Below, piece after piece: positions 24,243 through 35,469 of a stretch of 64,000 bases of DNA. The number at the start of each line of letters is the position of its first letter. The first letter of the stretch is position 1. Both the position numbers and the translations under genes were made by a program. This stretch comes from Isochrysis galbana (taxonomy: Eukaryota; Haptophyta; Isochrysidales; Isochrysidaceae), in the NCBI GenBank assembly GCA_018136815.1, contig CM030934.1, positions 7,524,977-7,588,976 of the forward strand, written 5' to 3'. Under the pieces are notes generated by a model, which saw nothing but the letters and a program-made list of their open reading frames with translations, was not told where the DNA came from and ran no database searches.

Positions 24243-24945
24243 TGCCGCCGCGCTACCCAAGCACTTCGATGAGCTTTGCGCTGAGCTCACGAAGATGAAT
24301 CAACGAGTCCAAGACGGGCTGACGTCTGGCTGTCACGCACCACGCGTTCTCGTCGTTGGCGAGACGAGCGGCGTCGTCTCCTCCATGTTCCTACTCGCCG
24401 GTGCTGATGTAGCTACGTGCGATTTGTATCCTTCCGAGATCGATTACGTGCCCCACTTCCAAGGCGACGCGCTTCATGTCCAAAACCTAGGTTGGGACCT
24501 AGTCATCGCCCACCCGCCCTGCACGTACCTCTCCGCTGTCAGCAGTCAATGGCTCTCCCAAGAACCGGACGTCGTGCCGCTCTTGAGTCGGCCGCTCGCG
24601 TCTTCAAGTCAATGGCCTCCGCCACTGCTCCGTTTGTAGCGGTCGAGAACCCTCGGATGCATGCGGAAGCTCGCCGTTTAGTCGGGGGTTGACCCCGACC
24701 CAATTCGTCCAACCCTGGGAGCACGGCACTGGACACCAGAAAGCCACCGGGTTGTACCTCACCAAAGGGCTGCCGCCCTCCAGCCAACTTGCGTCGTGGA
24801 TGGCCGTGAGTCGGCCATGGCTAACCTCTCTCCTTCACCGCACCGTGGCGCTCTTCGCAGCCGCACCTACGTCGGTGTAGCTGGAGCGATGGCGATCCAT
24901 TGGATGCCGGTTCTTCTTCGACATTTGAGCCAACAGCGAGACCAG
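24243..24945 (+). pseudogene. Phage-type DNA cytosine methyltransferase-like domain inside the retrotransposon
   Basis: Sequential motifs, spread over three frames by two frameshifts (about 24585 and 24690), match the phage and bacterial proteins usually annotated as DNA cytosine methyltransferase. They are a nucleotide-binding start RVLVVGETSGVVSSMFLLAG with following acidic VATCDLYPSE; WDLVIAHPPCTYLS, with PPC as in motif IV (catalytic Cys); APFVAVENPRMH, with EN as in motif VI; QPWEHGTGHQKATGLYL; and RTYVGVAGAMAIHW at the C-terminus. The domain would methylate DNA cytosine if active (family knowledge). It lies in the element's sense direction between gag and protease, so it appears to be captured cargo. 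The frameshifts make present activity unlikely, unless they are sequencing errors. Confidence 0.72.
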
Positions 24946-25328
24946 ACGTCGACGAAGAAATTGTCCGCGTTAGAGCTACTCGCTTGCGCGCGGTGCAGCC
25001 TATTGGACCGGCCTTCACTTAGCTCGACCGAGGCTACCGCCTACGAGCCGTGGTCGGCTCTTCATCGTTATGAGAGGGGAGGGAAACGAGTGAAGTTTCT
25101 TCCGACCCCGTTGTTTCCCGTCCAGCTACTCCCGAGTCAGACAACCACGAAGACCAAAAAGAAACCCACGATAACCACGACAACGACACGCCACTCCACG
25201 CCTCCGAGTCTACACTCCACGACCCATTCTCTCCATGGACCGCCCCGCCTCCGGCACGCGCGAGCTCGCCGCGTCCGACGACGCCGACGACTCTCCGGAA
25301 GCGGCGCCAACAATGGCAATCATTCGGA

Positions 25329-26210
25329 GTGAACGGGGACCAGAAATGGTCCAACGTCACGCTCGAAACCGCTGACGAAATAAGAGCGCAAGCTCTAGCC
25401 GGACGAAACGCCGACGAGGAATCCGACCTCGCCGCTGCCGTCCGAGCGCCGATCGAGTTCGTGGAAGCCAAAGGCATCCGCGCCGAAGAGCTAGCCTCAT
25501 TAGTTCGAAGACCCAAGACAGAAGCCCAAGCCCGTCTCGAGAAAGATTGGGAAAAGATGTCCGACCACCCGAGGCACCCACCGACAAGAGAGGCCTGGGC
25601 TACACTAGTCCCAAGCTATCACCCTGTACCGCTACCAACGAGGACGACCCCTCTAGGCCCTCTGCCACGATAGCGGCAGTCGGAGTACCCGAAGAGACGA
25701 CGACCAGTTTGACGACGAATTCACCCGAGCAACGACGCTGGCGACCAACCCCGTCCCTGTCCGACACCATTGCACACGTGACCGCGCACCGGCCGGAGAG
25801 CGTCGTGGATACCCTACCATCTGCCTACCCAAGGCATTGTCTATATGTTCGAGATCTAATGGTCTGCCGCTCCGGCGAGGCTGCCGGCAAAGAAGGAGTA
25901 ATCTTAGCCGACTCCGCCCTCACGGTCAACAGCACACTCGCTGACACCGGAGCTGGCCCGTCGGTCGTGACCACTTCCCTCTTGTCCAGCCTACCAACGA
26001 CGCATGCGTCGAGCGGCTGCCGCAAGCCGTAGTGACACCGCTCCATGGCCCAGACGGCCTACCTCTTATCACGCGAGGCAAGGCTCGAATCGTTTTCTCC
26101 GTCGGTGGATTTCTCTTTCGTCATACGTTCATGGTGATTGAAGGCAACCCGATGCTACTGCTCGGGAACGACTTCTTAGCTACGCACGCCGCTTCGATTC
26201 AGCTCGCCTC
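25329..26210 (+). pseudogene. Retropepsin (aspartic protease) of the gypsy element
   Basis: STLADTGAGPSVVTTSLL (about 25933-25990) has the DTGA active-site motif, and in another frame MLLLGNDFLATHAAS (about 26152) gives the C-terminal flap/LLG motif. A frame break lies near 26020. The upstream part (25329-25800) is charged linker. The family role is cleavage of the Gag-Pol polyprotein. Confidence 0.75.
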
Positions 26211-26699
26211 CGACAGCGCGGACGGCTCTATCACCCTCGGTGCCCCATCCACGGTGGCTCCTCTTGAGGTTAATGGCAGTCCAAGCCCCGACGCTCCGCC
26301 GATCTTTCGCGTCTCGACGTCACCGATAGCGGTGGTCCCTGTCAGCATGACTTGTGCACAGGTCTGTCCGACCTCCGCGAACCCAATCACGACTGACTTC
26401 TTCCGAGGGCCGCAAGCCGCCGAAAACGACAACCAGCTAGTCTCCGAGCCGCTCTTCAACACGGCCGATGAGTTTGCCGCCAAAGCGCCGGCGTCTTGTG
26501 GCTCCGAGTACCTCCTATATACCCATGAACCTATCACGATCCCGGCCTATCATCGGGCGACGTTTCACGTCCGAATTCCGCTAGCTCTTCGAGAACACGA
26601 AGACTGCGCCATGCTCGTGGACCGCTCCCTACACGCGAGACTATTGACAGCTCTCCGCTCGTCATCCTCAAGTAGAGAGGCCGAAATCCGACCACACCA

Positions 26700-28385
26700 T
26701 CGCGGTTACGGTGGCCAATACTGACCCCAAACCACTACACCTTCCGTCGTTCCATCCTGTAGCTTCGCTACAGGTTCGATTCAAGATTCACGCTGGAACT
26801 TATCACCGCGTCGGTGACAATAACTCGCCGGATGTGATTGAGTCGCTCAACGAGGACCAACGCAAGCTCCTCGAGGCAGCCAAGATCGACCCCGAGGGCC
26901 GTCTCTCGATGCCCCAACGTGAACAAGTTCGTCGTCTACTGGCCCGACGTATCGCTGCTTTCGCAATTGACCCGACTAACCCGAATCACACTCACGTGAT
27001 GGAGGTAGAGCTACCGCTCAACCCGGAGCCGAAGCTCACCGTCACGCACCGTCTAGAGTTGGACGAGAGGGTGAGAAGATCATAGAGGACGAAGTTTGCA
27101 AGATGGAGTCCGCGGGCATCATTAGGAAATCAAATTCGTCGTGGGCCTCTCGAGTCGTGTTAGTCACTAAGAAGGATGGCTCCGTACGTTTCTGCGTAGA
27201 TTATCGCGACGTCAACTCCAAGCTTCGTCTAGAGGACAGCCCTCTTCCCTCACGGTAGAAGCCATCGACCGATTGTCGTCCGGTCAAGGCAACCTCGATT
27301 CTCTATTCCTTTGCACCTGGACCTGGCATCTGGTTTCTGGGGTATACCGATCAAAGAATCCGATAAACATATCACCGCGTTCACTACTCATCGCGGCAAG
27401 TACGAGTTCAATTACTTGCCTTTCGGTGTTCAATCCGGTCCCTCGTATATGTGCCGCCTCATGGACGCCGTTCTCGGTGGGCTGGCATGGGAGATTTGTA
27501 TGCCATACTTGGATGATGTCGGCGCCTGGTCGACAGGTGTAGGTGACTCGCTGCAGGCCAGGGAAGAGTCGTCATTCCAACAAATGTTACACCGTCTTGA
27601 TCTTGTCTTGGAACGTCTCATCTGGGCGGGCCTCACTTGCAAGATGTCGAAATGCGTTTTCTTTGCCACCTCGGCTGAATATCTCGGCCACGTTGTTTCG
27701 CGTGAAGGTCTTCGGATGGATCCCAAGAAAGTGGAAGCTGTCTCGAAAATCGACCCAACCCAAATCAACTCGATCGAAGCCGTCCGTTCGTTCCTTGGAT
27801 TGTGCTCCTACTACCGCCGTTTCATCCGTCGTTTTGCGATCCGTGCGGCGCCGTTAACCGCTCTCACGCGGAAAGGGTGCGACGTCCCGGTCGAGTCGCA
27901 AACAGAAGCCTGTCGACAGGCTATCGAAGATCTCAAGCAAGCTATCTGTGAAGAACCCGTACTTGCACCTCCTCGAGACGACCGTCCTTTCCTCGTTAAA
28001 ACCGACGGTGCTAGCAAGCTCGGCATCGCCGGCGTCCTCGCCAAAAAGACGACGAAGGGAGAGAGCGCGTGTTGCATACTACGGTCGTAGCTTGAGTCCG
28101 GCTGAGCGCCATTGGACAGTCACTGAAATCGAACTTCTAGCAGCGCTAGAATCGATCCGAAATTGGAGGCCTTATCTTTGGGGTCGCCACTTCACCCTCG
28201 TCGTAGACCATTCAGCTTTGCGCTGGCTTCACACGATGAAAGATCAAGTCACCGGTGGTCCAGCCTCGCGCCTCATGCGATGGGTCCTAAAGCTAGCCGA
28301 ATATAGATTCGACGTCGTGCACAAACCTGGAGTCACTCACTGGGACGCCGACGGCTTATCCCGCTTAGTTGCTCTCGAGCCTGAT
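26700..28385 (+). pseudogene. Reverse transcriptase and RNase H of the gypsy element
   Basis: RT motifs: an N-terminal segment with PEPKLTVTHRLELDE (about 27030); VLVTKKDGSVRFCVDYRDVN (27160-27217); LDLASGFWGIPI; FNYLPFGVQSGPS; and the catalytic box PYLDDVGAW (about 27502). A tether with SFLGLCSYYRRFIRRFA follows. RNase H has VKTDGASKLGIAG (about 27995), TEIELLAALES and VDHSALRWL. Frames change near 27080, 27255, 27320 and 28075. Key Asp residues of both enzymes are visible, so the source element was competent before the frame breaks or sequence errors. Confidence 0.9.
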
Positions 28386-28689
28386 CACGATCCTCTCCAT
28401 CTCGAGGAGAGTGACGCCCATTCTTTCGATTCTTCTGAAATTCACGACATAGTCGCCGCCGCGGTTACTTCATCCACCCTCACCGCTCGCCGCCAACAAG
28501 CAAGCGATAGGCTCGCTCGTCAAGCATCGGAATCTTCGGAGTCGATTACCTCCTCGTATCTCGATGTGGGCGTGCCTCATGCCGACGAATTACGTCAAGC
28601 GCTCTCTACCGACGATCTCGCCAGCTCGATCCTTTCTGAAGTCGAGTCGATCCTTCCGAAAGCTTCCTCTTCGATTGACTCTAGCTCGT

Positions 28690-29640
28690 CGTCGAAGAAA
28701 AGTTCCCGATTCCTCCTTCGCGATGGCCTACTCTACTACCGCTCCTCAGAAGCGGAAGAGGCTCCTCTTCGTTTGTACATTCCGGAGTCCCTTCGTGACA
28801 CGTACCTCCGCGCCTACCATGACCACCTTGGTCACCCAGGTGCGACAAGGAGTCTACCCTACTTCGTACTCGAGTGTACTGGCCTGGCATGTCCGCCTCT
28901 GTATCGGAATACGTTCGAGAGTGCCACGAATGCACTCTTGGCAAACCGTTACCGCGACCGCTCGCCCATCCATCCGGTCTTTCCATCGGATCTTATCCTT
29001 TCGACGTCGTCTATTGCGATATTCTTTCGATGGCGCCCACTCACGATTTCGTATCCGGCCGCTCCGGTTTTGACAAGCTGATTGTTTTCGTCGATTCTCT
29101 CTCTCGTTGGATTGAAGCTGAGCCTTGCAACGGTAACCCTCGTCCTCGAAATGTCTAGACGTCTTCATGCGTCTCATCGTATCTCGTTATGGAGTCCCTC
29201 GCCAACTTCGAACCGACGCCGGCTCGAATCTTTGCTCTCGATTAGTGGACCTAATTCTCAAAGCGACCGGCACGGACTTGAGCACTACTGAAGCCTATCG
29301 CCACGAAGGCGTAGGGCTAGTAGAAAGAGCTCAACAAACTCTCCTCACGATGACTCGAGTCTCCAATGAAGGCGGCGCCCATTGGGTCGATCACCTTCCG
29401 TTTCTTCTCATGTCTATGCGAGCGACCGCCGGTCGCGTCGTACCCAAGTCACCCGCGGCTATCTTGTTTGGTCGGGAGTTCGTCTTCCAGCTCAACTTGC
29501 TGACCCTGCTCCTGTTCTTGAGTTGCTTCCATCTAGGCCTCCGTCCGATGCCGTCACTTACGCCACCGAGCTCAATAAGAAGCTTCTCGAGTCTGGCGTT
29601 CCGCCCTCGAAAGTACTCAAGAAGCCCAACGTGAATCGAT
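28690..29640 (+). pseudogene. Integrase of the gypsy element
   Basis: An HHCC-type zinc-binding region (YHDHLGHPGATRS; CHECT), then core motifs with catalytic acids: VVYCDILSMAP (Asp), RTDAGSNL (Asp) and EGVGLVERAQQTL (Glu). Frame breaks lie near 28860 and 29150. The usual role is insertion of the reverse-transcribed DNA. Confidence 0.87.
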
Positions 29641-29697
29641 GCGCTCCGCCTCTCAAAAGTCTAAACTCGGTGTTACCTTCAAACAAGGAGACAGAGT

Positions 29698-30213
29698 TTG
29701 TCGTCGAATCCCTGGCCACGCCAACAAACTTCAATACTCTACTCCGGTCCTTACCGAGTAGAAGAAGCCATCTCGGCCACTCGATACCGTCTACGCGATC
29801 TCGAAAATCGTCAAGTCAAGGATGAAGTTCACATTTCCAATCTTCGTCCGTACTTTACCGTCACCGATTCGTCTCCGCTCGCTGGAGATGAGTATTTGGT
29901 CGAAGAGTTACTCGATCGCAAGGGCGATGGAGTTTCATTCAAGTATCTCGTCAAATGGCGCGGCTATCCTCGTTCTGAAGCTACTTGGGAGTCTCGAATT
30001 GAGTTGCTTCGGCGTTGTGCTGATCTAGTTGAGTCGTACGACACCACTTTCGACCGCCGTCCGGTTCAACCCCAAGCTCACTCCGCTGTAGACTCCTCTT
30101 CAAGTCCAAGTTCAAGTCCCCAGTCTAATCAAGTTCCACGTCGAGTTCAAGAGTCAAATCGTATTCCTCCTGATCTGCCTTCAAGTCGTACCCGTTCTCG
30201 TTCACGTTCGTAG
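29698..30213 (+). CDS. Integrase C-terminal part with chromodomain
   Basis: Open frame ending at a stop at 30211-30213. It contains a GPY-like start (SGPYRVEEAISATRYRLRDL) and a chromodomain with EYLVEELLDRKGDG...FKYLVKWRGYPRSEATWE, including the aromatic and WRGY/TWE signature of chromoviral integrases. Chromodomains in this position bind histone marks or proteins and bias insertion sites (family knowledge). A Ser/Arg-rich tail follows. Confidence 0.85.
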   Translation: MSSNPWPRQQTSILYSGPYRVEEAISATRYRLRDLENRQVKDEVHISNLRPYFTVTDSSPLAGDEYLVEELLDRKGDGVSFKYLVKWRGYPRSEATWESRIELLRRCADLVESYDTTFDRRPVQPQAHSAVDSSSSPSSSPQSNQVPRRVQESNRIPPDLPSSRTRSRSRS

Positions 30214-30477
30214 CGCTAAGTGCTAAGTCGACCGGAAGTGGATGATTAGCGTCGCGTCAGCGCCTGACCCAGCGCAACTGCCCGAGCAAAACTCCTGTAA
30301 AAGGGAGAACGTGGTAGGACGTGGCGTACGAAATCGGGGGCCGCCGCGCTAAGCTGCCGATTTTGTGCTCGCTTTGGATCCATGGGTTAATCCTCCTCTT
30401 CTAAGTCTCTCGTCTCGTATGGTTAAATGAACTCTCTTGGCTCGACATCGGGAGACGTCTCGATTTAAGTCGGGGGG
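30214..30477 (+). promoter_or_regulatory. 3' untranslated internal region and polypurine tract
   Basis: 264 bp with no reading frame. It ends in aagtcgggggg directly before the 3' LTR, which fits the plus-strand primer (polypurine tract). The same agtcgggggg precedes the LTRs at 50541 and 51042. Confidence 0.7.
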
Positions 30478-31863
30478 TGTTGTATTCCTGCCCATCTGAA
30501 GGCTGTAGGCATGAATATTCGTGTAAGGTACGCGCTCACAATTACAATTGAACAGTTCCCCGTGTTGCCACTGACGCACAAGACACACAGATTCGGATTC
30601 CCATGGTCTCAAGTCCAGGTTTGCAGATTTTGGTCTCGAAATTTGCGATTCGAATTTTGTTTTTGCTGTTACTATAATTGTTGGCTCGTTTAAGGTAATA
30701 AACCGGCATGACTTCGACTTCTCGTTCCGCAGTTGCTCTGCGAGACTCTCTCTCTCTCTCTCTCCGTCCTCCTCTCCTCGGCCGACGGAGGGAAGTTTCG
30801 TCCAAAACATTCTCCGGTCCCAGGATGTTCCGTGGGGGTCTCTCTGCGCTCCGCGAGGGAAAGGACGCGATCTCGCTCCGAGATCACCCTCGCGCCCTCC
30901 CACGCTGCCCCGCCGTGCCCTCGGTCCCTCGCCCCCGCGGCAGGTTCTTCCTCTCGGCGTGCCATCCGTCGCCTCCGGCCGTTATATTATTCCCCCCCCC
31001 GCGCGAGGTTCTTCTCCTCCGCGCGCGGTTCGTTTCCTCCGGCCGTCGTTCGTTCCCCCCCCCGCGCGCTGTTCCCCCCCTCGCTTCGATTCCTCTCGCG
31101 ATTCCTTCGATGATTGCCTCCATCTCGTCCGTTCTTCTTCGCGATTCTCGCGGAGGGGTACCGATGTTTAACGTTAGTTTCGCCGCGTTTTCGGTGAAAG
31201 AAAGGAAGAACGAATGGCACGCGCCCGCGTCTCGCGTCTTGTTTCGTCGCCCCTTGCTCGTCGCTTGTCTAGAAGGTCTCTCTGCACATCGCCTTCTTCC
31301 CCCCGCGCGAGTTTGGACCTCTCCTCGACCCTCCGCGTTGGCTTCAGCGGACGAGTTTTCACTTTAACGATAGTTTGAACCCTTCGTTTGCGTAGTTTTG
31401 CGCTCTCTTTCCGTATTTCTTCGCGCATGACGAGCGATCGCGACCTCAGCCTTTGTCGCACGGGGAGGGTTTGTTTATCGTATGATTCCGGAGTGTTTAC
31501 GTTAGTTTTCTGAGCCCAAGGTCGTTGGGTTTGGGTTTCTTGTGAGTGTTTTTGTAGCAGCTTCGTCGAGTCCCACCGTGTTCCCAAGCGAGTCCCCCCG
31601 AGTTCCCGAGTCTATACCCGAGTCAACGACTCAATACCAGCCAAGCACGCGCCTGAGCCACCCCCAGTCGCCTGCCACCACCTCCACAAGCCTCCTTCCA
31701 CACTTCCGCGCCCTCCGTGCGTCGTGCGTCGTGCGTCGATCACCATGCCCGTAGTCACCCCCGAGGAAAGCTCCATGAGCTCCCGCAAGAACCGCATTCC
31801 GCGCTAGCTGCCGGCGCGCCCTCGCAGGCCATCTCCAAGAGTGAGATGAGCCTTGCTCTGACA
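30478..31863 (+). repeat. 3' LTR of the gypsy element
   Basis: The second copy of the 18035-19418 repeat, 1386 bp. It ends in TGACA, after which the sequence is unrelated to the internal region. Confidence 0.9.
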
Positions 31864-32406
31864 GGTTGTTGAGCCCCTCAAAAGTTTGGGCCCGCTCTGA
31901 AAGTGGGCTGTAAGTTTGGGGGCCGTGGCCCTCGTCTTACAAGTTCAGCTCCCCCCCCCTACTGTCTACTGTAGCCTACTACTACTACAAGCAAGTAAGC
32001 CACAAGTTTGGGTGTGTCGTCACCAAAAACAAAACTCCGCTGGCAACGTTCCCCGTTCCCGTTCCGCGGAGCTCTCCGAACAATAGCACGCCGTTTCTAC
32101 ATACATAAACATACGGGTCTTATTAACATATATTTTGGGCTTAGATGGAGATGGGGTAAGAGTACTGTATGAGCTCTCAGTAAGAGTAATAGCTCCAAAC
32201 TGCCAAATCACTGATATTAGTTTCGGCTGCTAGACTAATCTTAAAGGGGCTGATCTACTACTATGACTCCTTTTACTGTTAGAATCGTCGCCTCCCCCCC
32301 CTCCATCAACATCGATATTTCAGCATACATATACATACGTAGTAGCCTCCGTCGGTCGGCTGCTTGCTGCTGGCTGCTAGCTACGCTCTAGCTCGTCTAT
32401 CCTCAA
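31864..32406. other. Intergenic, no gene seen
   Basis: AT-richer than the surroundings. It has short reiterated words (agtttggg, ctgctagctac) and no supportable reading frame. It ends at the second gap. Confidence 0.6.
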
Positions 32407-32506
32407 NNNNNNNNNNNNNNNNNNNNNNNNNNNNNNNNNNNNNNNNNNNNNNNNNNNNNNNNNNNNNNNNNNNNNNNNNNNNNNNNNNNNNNNNNNNNNN
32501 NNNNNN
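32407..32506. other. Assembly gap (100 N)
   Basis: Exactly 100 N; the true distance is unknown. It truncates the WD40-like fragment at 32507. Confidence 0.99.
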
Positions 32507-32690
32507 GCTCAGTCTCGTGTGCGGCTAGTGACGACGGATGCAAGCGGCTGCGTGCACGCACCCTATCGTTGGCCGTCCACTGCAACGCGGAGATGGAGGC
32601 GGAGTGTGGGGCAAATCGTAGGCTCGGCTCAGAGCCCTCGCCCCACAGGGCAATGCCGTCGTCGGCAGCGCTCGCCAGCAGCGGGCGCAT
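32507..32690 (-). CDS. WD40-repeat-like protein fragment at gap edge
   Basis: From a minus-strand ATG at 32690 the reading begins MRPLLASAADDGIALWGEG and continues APHSASISALQW, the [LI]ASAADDG..ALW / S[IV]SALQW spacing typical of a WD40 blade. A possible GTGCGTGC splice donor follows NDR about 60 codons in, and the gap removes the rest. No specific family can be named from one blade. Confidence 0.45.
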
Positions 32691-32779
32691 GCCGCGTGTG
32701 GCGTGGCTCGGTAGGGCGGGGGGGGCTGCTGCCCGACAGAGCTAGAGTTGCGTCAGAGAAGGGGAGAGTCAGGGAGAGA

Positions 32780-33060
32780 GGGGAAGGGGAGGGGGGGGGG
32801 GGGGGGGGCGAGAGCGGGGGAGCGGGAGGGAGAGACGGGAGGCAGAGAGAGAGGGAGAGACAAAAAGAGAGGAGGAAGAGAGAGAGAGCGAGAGATGAGC
32901 GAGCGAGCGAGCAGGCTAGCGAGAGAGAGAAGCCAGAGGGACCGCGCCGCGCGGGCTGCTAGGTTAGAGGGGCGAAAAAGGGCGCGAAAACTTTGTGGGG
33001 GAGAGAAAAGAAAAAGCCCTGCGCCGGGGGGGGGGGTGGGGGGGAAGAAGAGGGGTGGGG
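32780..33060. repeat. Poly-G and GA/CGAG low-complexity tract
   Basis: A G homopolymer about 32790-32808, then gagagaga and gagcgagc runs and further G runs (33026-33045). No coding support; long purine-only frames here are compositional. Confidence 0.8.
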
Positions 33061-33466
33061 TCAGAGTTTTCTTGTTGTCCTCGTCTAATCCTAGTGCTGA
33101 GGGATTGTGCCTCATTATCACAGAGTGCCGTCATCTGCCAACACAATCCATTGGTCCTTACCGATAGAACCGTCCTTACTGATAACATTGTCTGCCATAT
33201 TCCTTTTCATCAAGTCATCAGCCTTCTTCATCAATCATCAAGGTCGACTCAGTGCACCTAAGGAATCTCACCTTCACCTTCATCAATCATCAACACCCAC
33301 GACTCTTCATCGGCTTATACTAATATACTAATACTAAGGCTAAGGCAATACTCGCTGATTCCCTATTCCTGATTCCTTCTCTTTTCCCTCGTGCACCTTG
33401 CTGTTTGCCTCAGAGTATTACCCCAACCAAGGACCGCGGTGGGATATATGTAAGCATAGCTGGGAA
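33061..33466. other. Intergenic, no gene seen
   Basis: Contains near-duplicate phrases (catcaatcatcaaggtcgac / catcaatcatcaacaccc, about 33228-33295), so it is weakly self-repetitive. No supportable reading frame. Confidence 0.5.
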
Positions 33467-33656
33467 CCTAGATGGGAAATACGTATTTACCGTATTTGGC
33501 CAGAGACCAAATACATATGTATTTGGCTGTATTTGAAGCGTGTCCTGGGTTGTAGGCCTCGAATGTATTTGAAATGTATTTGGCCGGAGGCCAAATGCCA
33601 AATACATATGTATTTGGCTGTATTTGCAGGCCCCTGCACCGTATTTCCCATCTAGG
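33467..33656. mobile_element. 190-bp inverted-repeat element made of AAATAC/GTATTT words
   Basis: Ends in perfect 16-bp inverted repeats (CCTAGATGGGAAATAC at 33467 and its complement ending at 33656). The interior is largely reiterations of the terminal word: AAATACATATGTATTTGG occurs twice and GTATTTGGC repeatedly. It is MITE-like in size and ends. It has no coding capacity, and the mobilising enzyme is unknown. Confidence 0.65.
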
Positions 33657-33790
33657 GCTGGGAAACACGAAACACAGCCGGGGCTTCTCCAAACACAGAA
33701 AACACTGTCTGTGTTTGGGTTTCGTAGAAACACAGCCAAACACAGTCCCAAACACAGCGGGACAGCGGGGGGTCTCTACCTCTATAACGA
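33657..33790. mobile_element. Related element made of AAACAC/GTGTTT words
   Basis: Directly abuts the previous element. It starts gctgggaaacacgaaacac and repeats AAACACAG/CTGTGTTT about ten times (for example tgtctgtgtttgggtttcg). Its end, gcggggggtctctac, is shared in pattern with 43630-43645. It is the same design as 33467-33656 with AAATAC consistently replaced by AAACAC. Confidence 0.55.
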
Positions 33791-34200
33791 TAACTCACAA
33801 ATATCTCTTCTAAGTATAGTATTGTGCTTTGTATATTGTAAATTTTTTAAATTTTTAACAAATTTTTATGGGTCGCGGCGCGGCAAAGGAACAGGACTAG
33901 CGCGCACACAAGACAGGACTCCCTGCCGCGGCGAGCGCAAGCACCCTTCCCCCTTATGCCACCCAGCTCTTCACTAGCTTACTACCTGCGCTAGCCGGAG
34001 CACCCCTCCCTCCACACTCAAACAGCCCCCCACGCCAGGATCCTGTTCTGATCTCGCAGGCAAGGGGGCCTAATGGGAGGGAGAGGAGCAACTCCTCAAA
34101 GAGGAGCTGTGGGGAAGGAGATGTTTGAGTGGGGGCGCTATACCCTTGCGCTAGGCATGGGCAGCGACGCCGCCTCAACACATGTCCTCCCTCTGGTCAT
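33791..34200. other. Intergenic, no gene seen
   Basis: AT-rich start (aattttttaaatttttaac), then G/C-rich sequence without a supportable frame. Confidence 0.5.
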
Positions 34201-34202
34201 GA

Positions 34203-34577
34203 GTCGAAATTTTTGTTGTTTGAAACCGAGGGCGAGGGGGTTTGTGCTTCTTGGGTTGGTTGCAGTGGGATGAGGGAGTGGGAGATGGAGTGAAGTGTTG
34301 AGAGAGGGCCCAAGGCAGGGCACCGGGTTGTAGGTACTTGTGGCCCACAAGCGTGGGGTGAAAACGGGAAGTGTATCAACATGTGTCTTGAATTGAAAGT
34401 TTTGGTGCTTTGAACAGAGGGCGGGGGGGTTCGTGCTGTTTGGGTTGGTTGAAGTGTGAAGGGGGAGTGAGAGAGGAAGTCTAGTGTTGAAAGAGGGCCC
34501 AAGGCAGGGAGGGCACTGAGTGATTGGTACTAGTGGCCCACAAGAGTGGGGTGAAGACGAGAATTGTGTCAACAAGT
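34203..34577. repeat. Two diverged tandem copies of a ~187-bp repeat
   Basis: Shared landmarks in both halves: gagggcccaaggcaggg (34304 and 34494), gtggcccacaag (34341 and 34532), gggttggtt (34253 and 34441) and tggggtgaa. The copies diverge by scattered substitutions, so the duplication is not recent. Confidence 0.75.
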
Positions 34578-34599
34578 TGGAAAACAGATATAATAATAA

Positions 34600-35060
34600 T
34601 CAATGTTATATCCTAGCCAACCCCACTAGCTAATTGGACATAACGTCTCAGTCCCGGAATCCCGCCATGCCTGACGGGCCAGGTGTCCGAGTGATACCGG
34701 GGGGTGGGGGCACTGCCCCCTCCCCTCGATATTTGTCCTCCCCCCAGTGCATGCACCGGCCCCGCGCACCCCAGCGCGTCCTCTCCTCGAGTCCACGCTG
34801 GGGGAAAACCCCTTTCGGGTAAAAGCAACGCGGGGGGGGGGGGCACTCGTGAGATAGGAGCCCAGAAGCGCTAATCTCCCTCGCTAGAGCGAGTGGCCGC
34901 GGCGAGCCGCGGCCCTTCCCTCCTGGCTCTGGCGCCCCCGTCTTCTCTTACCCAAACGGGGCGAGAAGACACGTTTCTCCCGGAGGGGGGAGCTGCCGCT
35001 CCCCCCTCCCCTCCCTCTTCCCTTTTCCTCCTCTCTTCCCTGCGGCGGGGGCCCATGGCG
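34600..35060. repeat. Dispersed repeat shared with 54205-54360
   Basis: tgttatatcctagccaacc, ccactagctaattggacat and gccaggtgtccgagtgata recur around 54213-54360 with small changes. The remainder is C/G-rich with no gene. Confidence 0.55.
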
Positions 35061-35129
35061 CGCGCCTGCGGCCCCTCTTCAGGTCCCCAGGTGGCCAGCA
35101 GGGGCCTGGGAGCGCAGCTCAGGGGGCAG

Positions 35130-35459
35130 GTGAGGCTGGGGCATGGCCCTGGCCCCTCCTGCCTCTCCCTCGCTGGCGCTCCGAGCCCCTGCGGGTCGAC
35201 TGGAGCTGGCTGGGGGGTCCTGAACAGGGGGGCCCAGAGGGAGGAGGGGCTGGTCAGAGGGATGGGCTGGCCACGACAGGCCAGGGCGGGCGAGTCAGGC
35301 GTGCCTGTGGGGAGAGGAATGGGTCAGCATGGCAGTGTGCTCCTGGCAAGCCATCAGGCGTGCCAGGAGAGTGGGTGGTTCCTCCCCCATGGCAGGGGAG
35401 GAGTGGAGAGAGAGGGGGGCTCGTGCCCCCCCATGGGCGAACTAAGTATAAACTTAGTT
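35130..35459 (-). repeat. Dispersed repeat with terminal AT palindrome, copy B
   Basis: The same family as 17213-17510. On the minus strand it starts at the exact palindrome AACTAAGTTTATACTTAGTT, then CGCCCATGGGGG and a short Pro-rich frame. The body is G/C-rich without a transposase. Confidence 0.6.
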
Positions 35460-35469
35460 CACAAGTTGG

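Larger units (their letters stand above)
18035..31863 (+). mobile_element. Ty3/gypsy-type LTR retrotransposon with chromodomain and captured methyltransferase
   Basis: Two near-identical LTRs (18035-19418 and 30478-31863), each starting TGTTG and ending TGACA, bound a 13.8-kb element. Internal order on the plus strand: gag, a long Ser/Pro-rich region, a DNA methyltransferase-like domain, aspartic protease, reverse transcriptase, RNase H, integrase and chromodomain. RT before integrase with a C-terminal chromodomain is the chromovirus arrangement of Ty3/gypsy elements. A polypurine tract (agtcgggggg) directly precedes the 3' LTR. Frameshifts occur in most domains, so it is not intact as written. 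The five flanking bases differ (cgctc against ggttg), so there is no target duplication, and no canonical tRNA primer site follows the 5' LTR. Confidence 0.93.
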
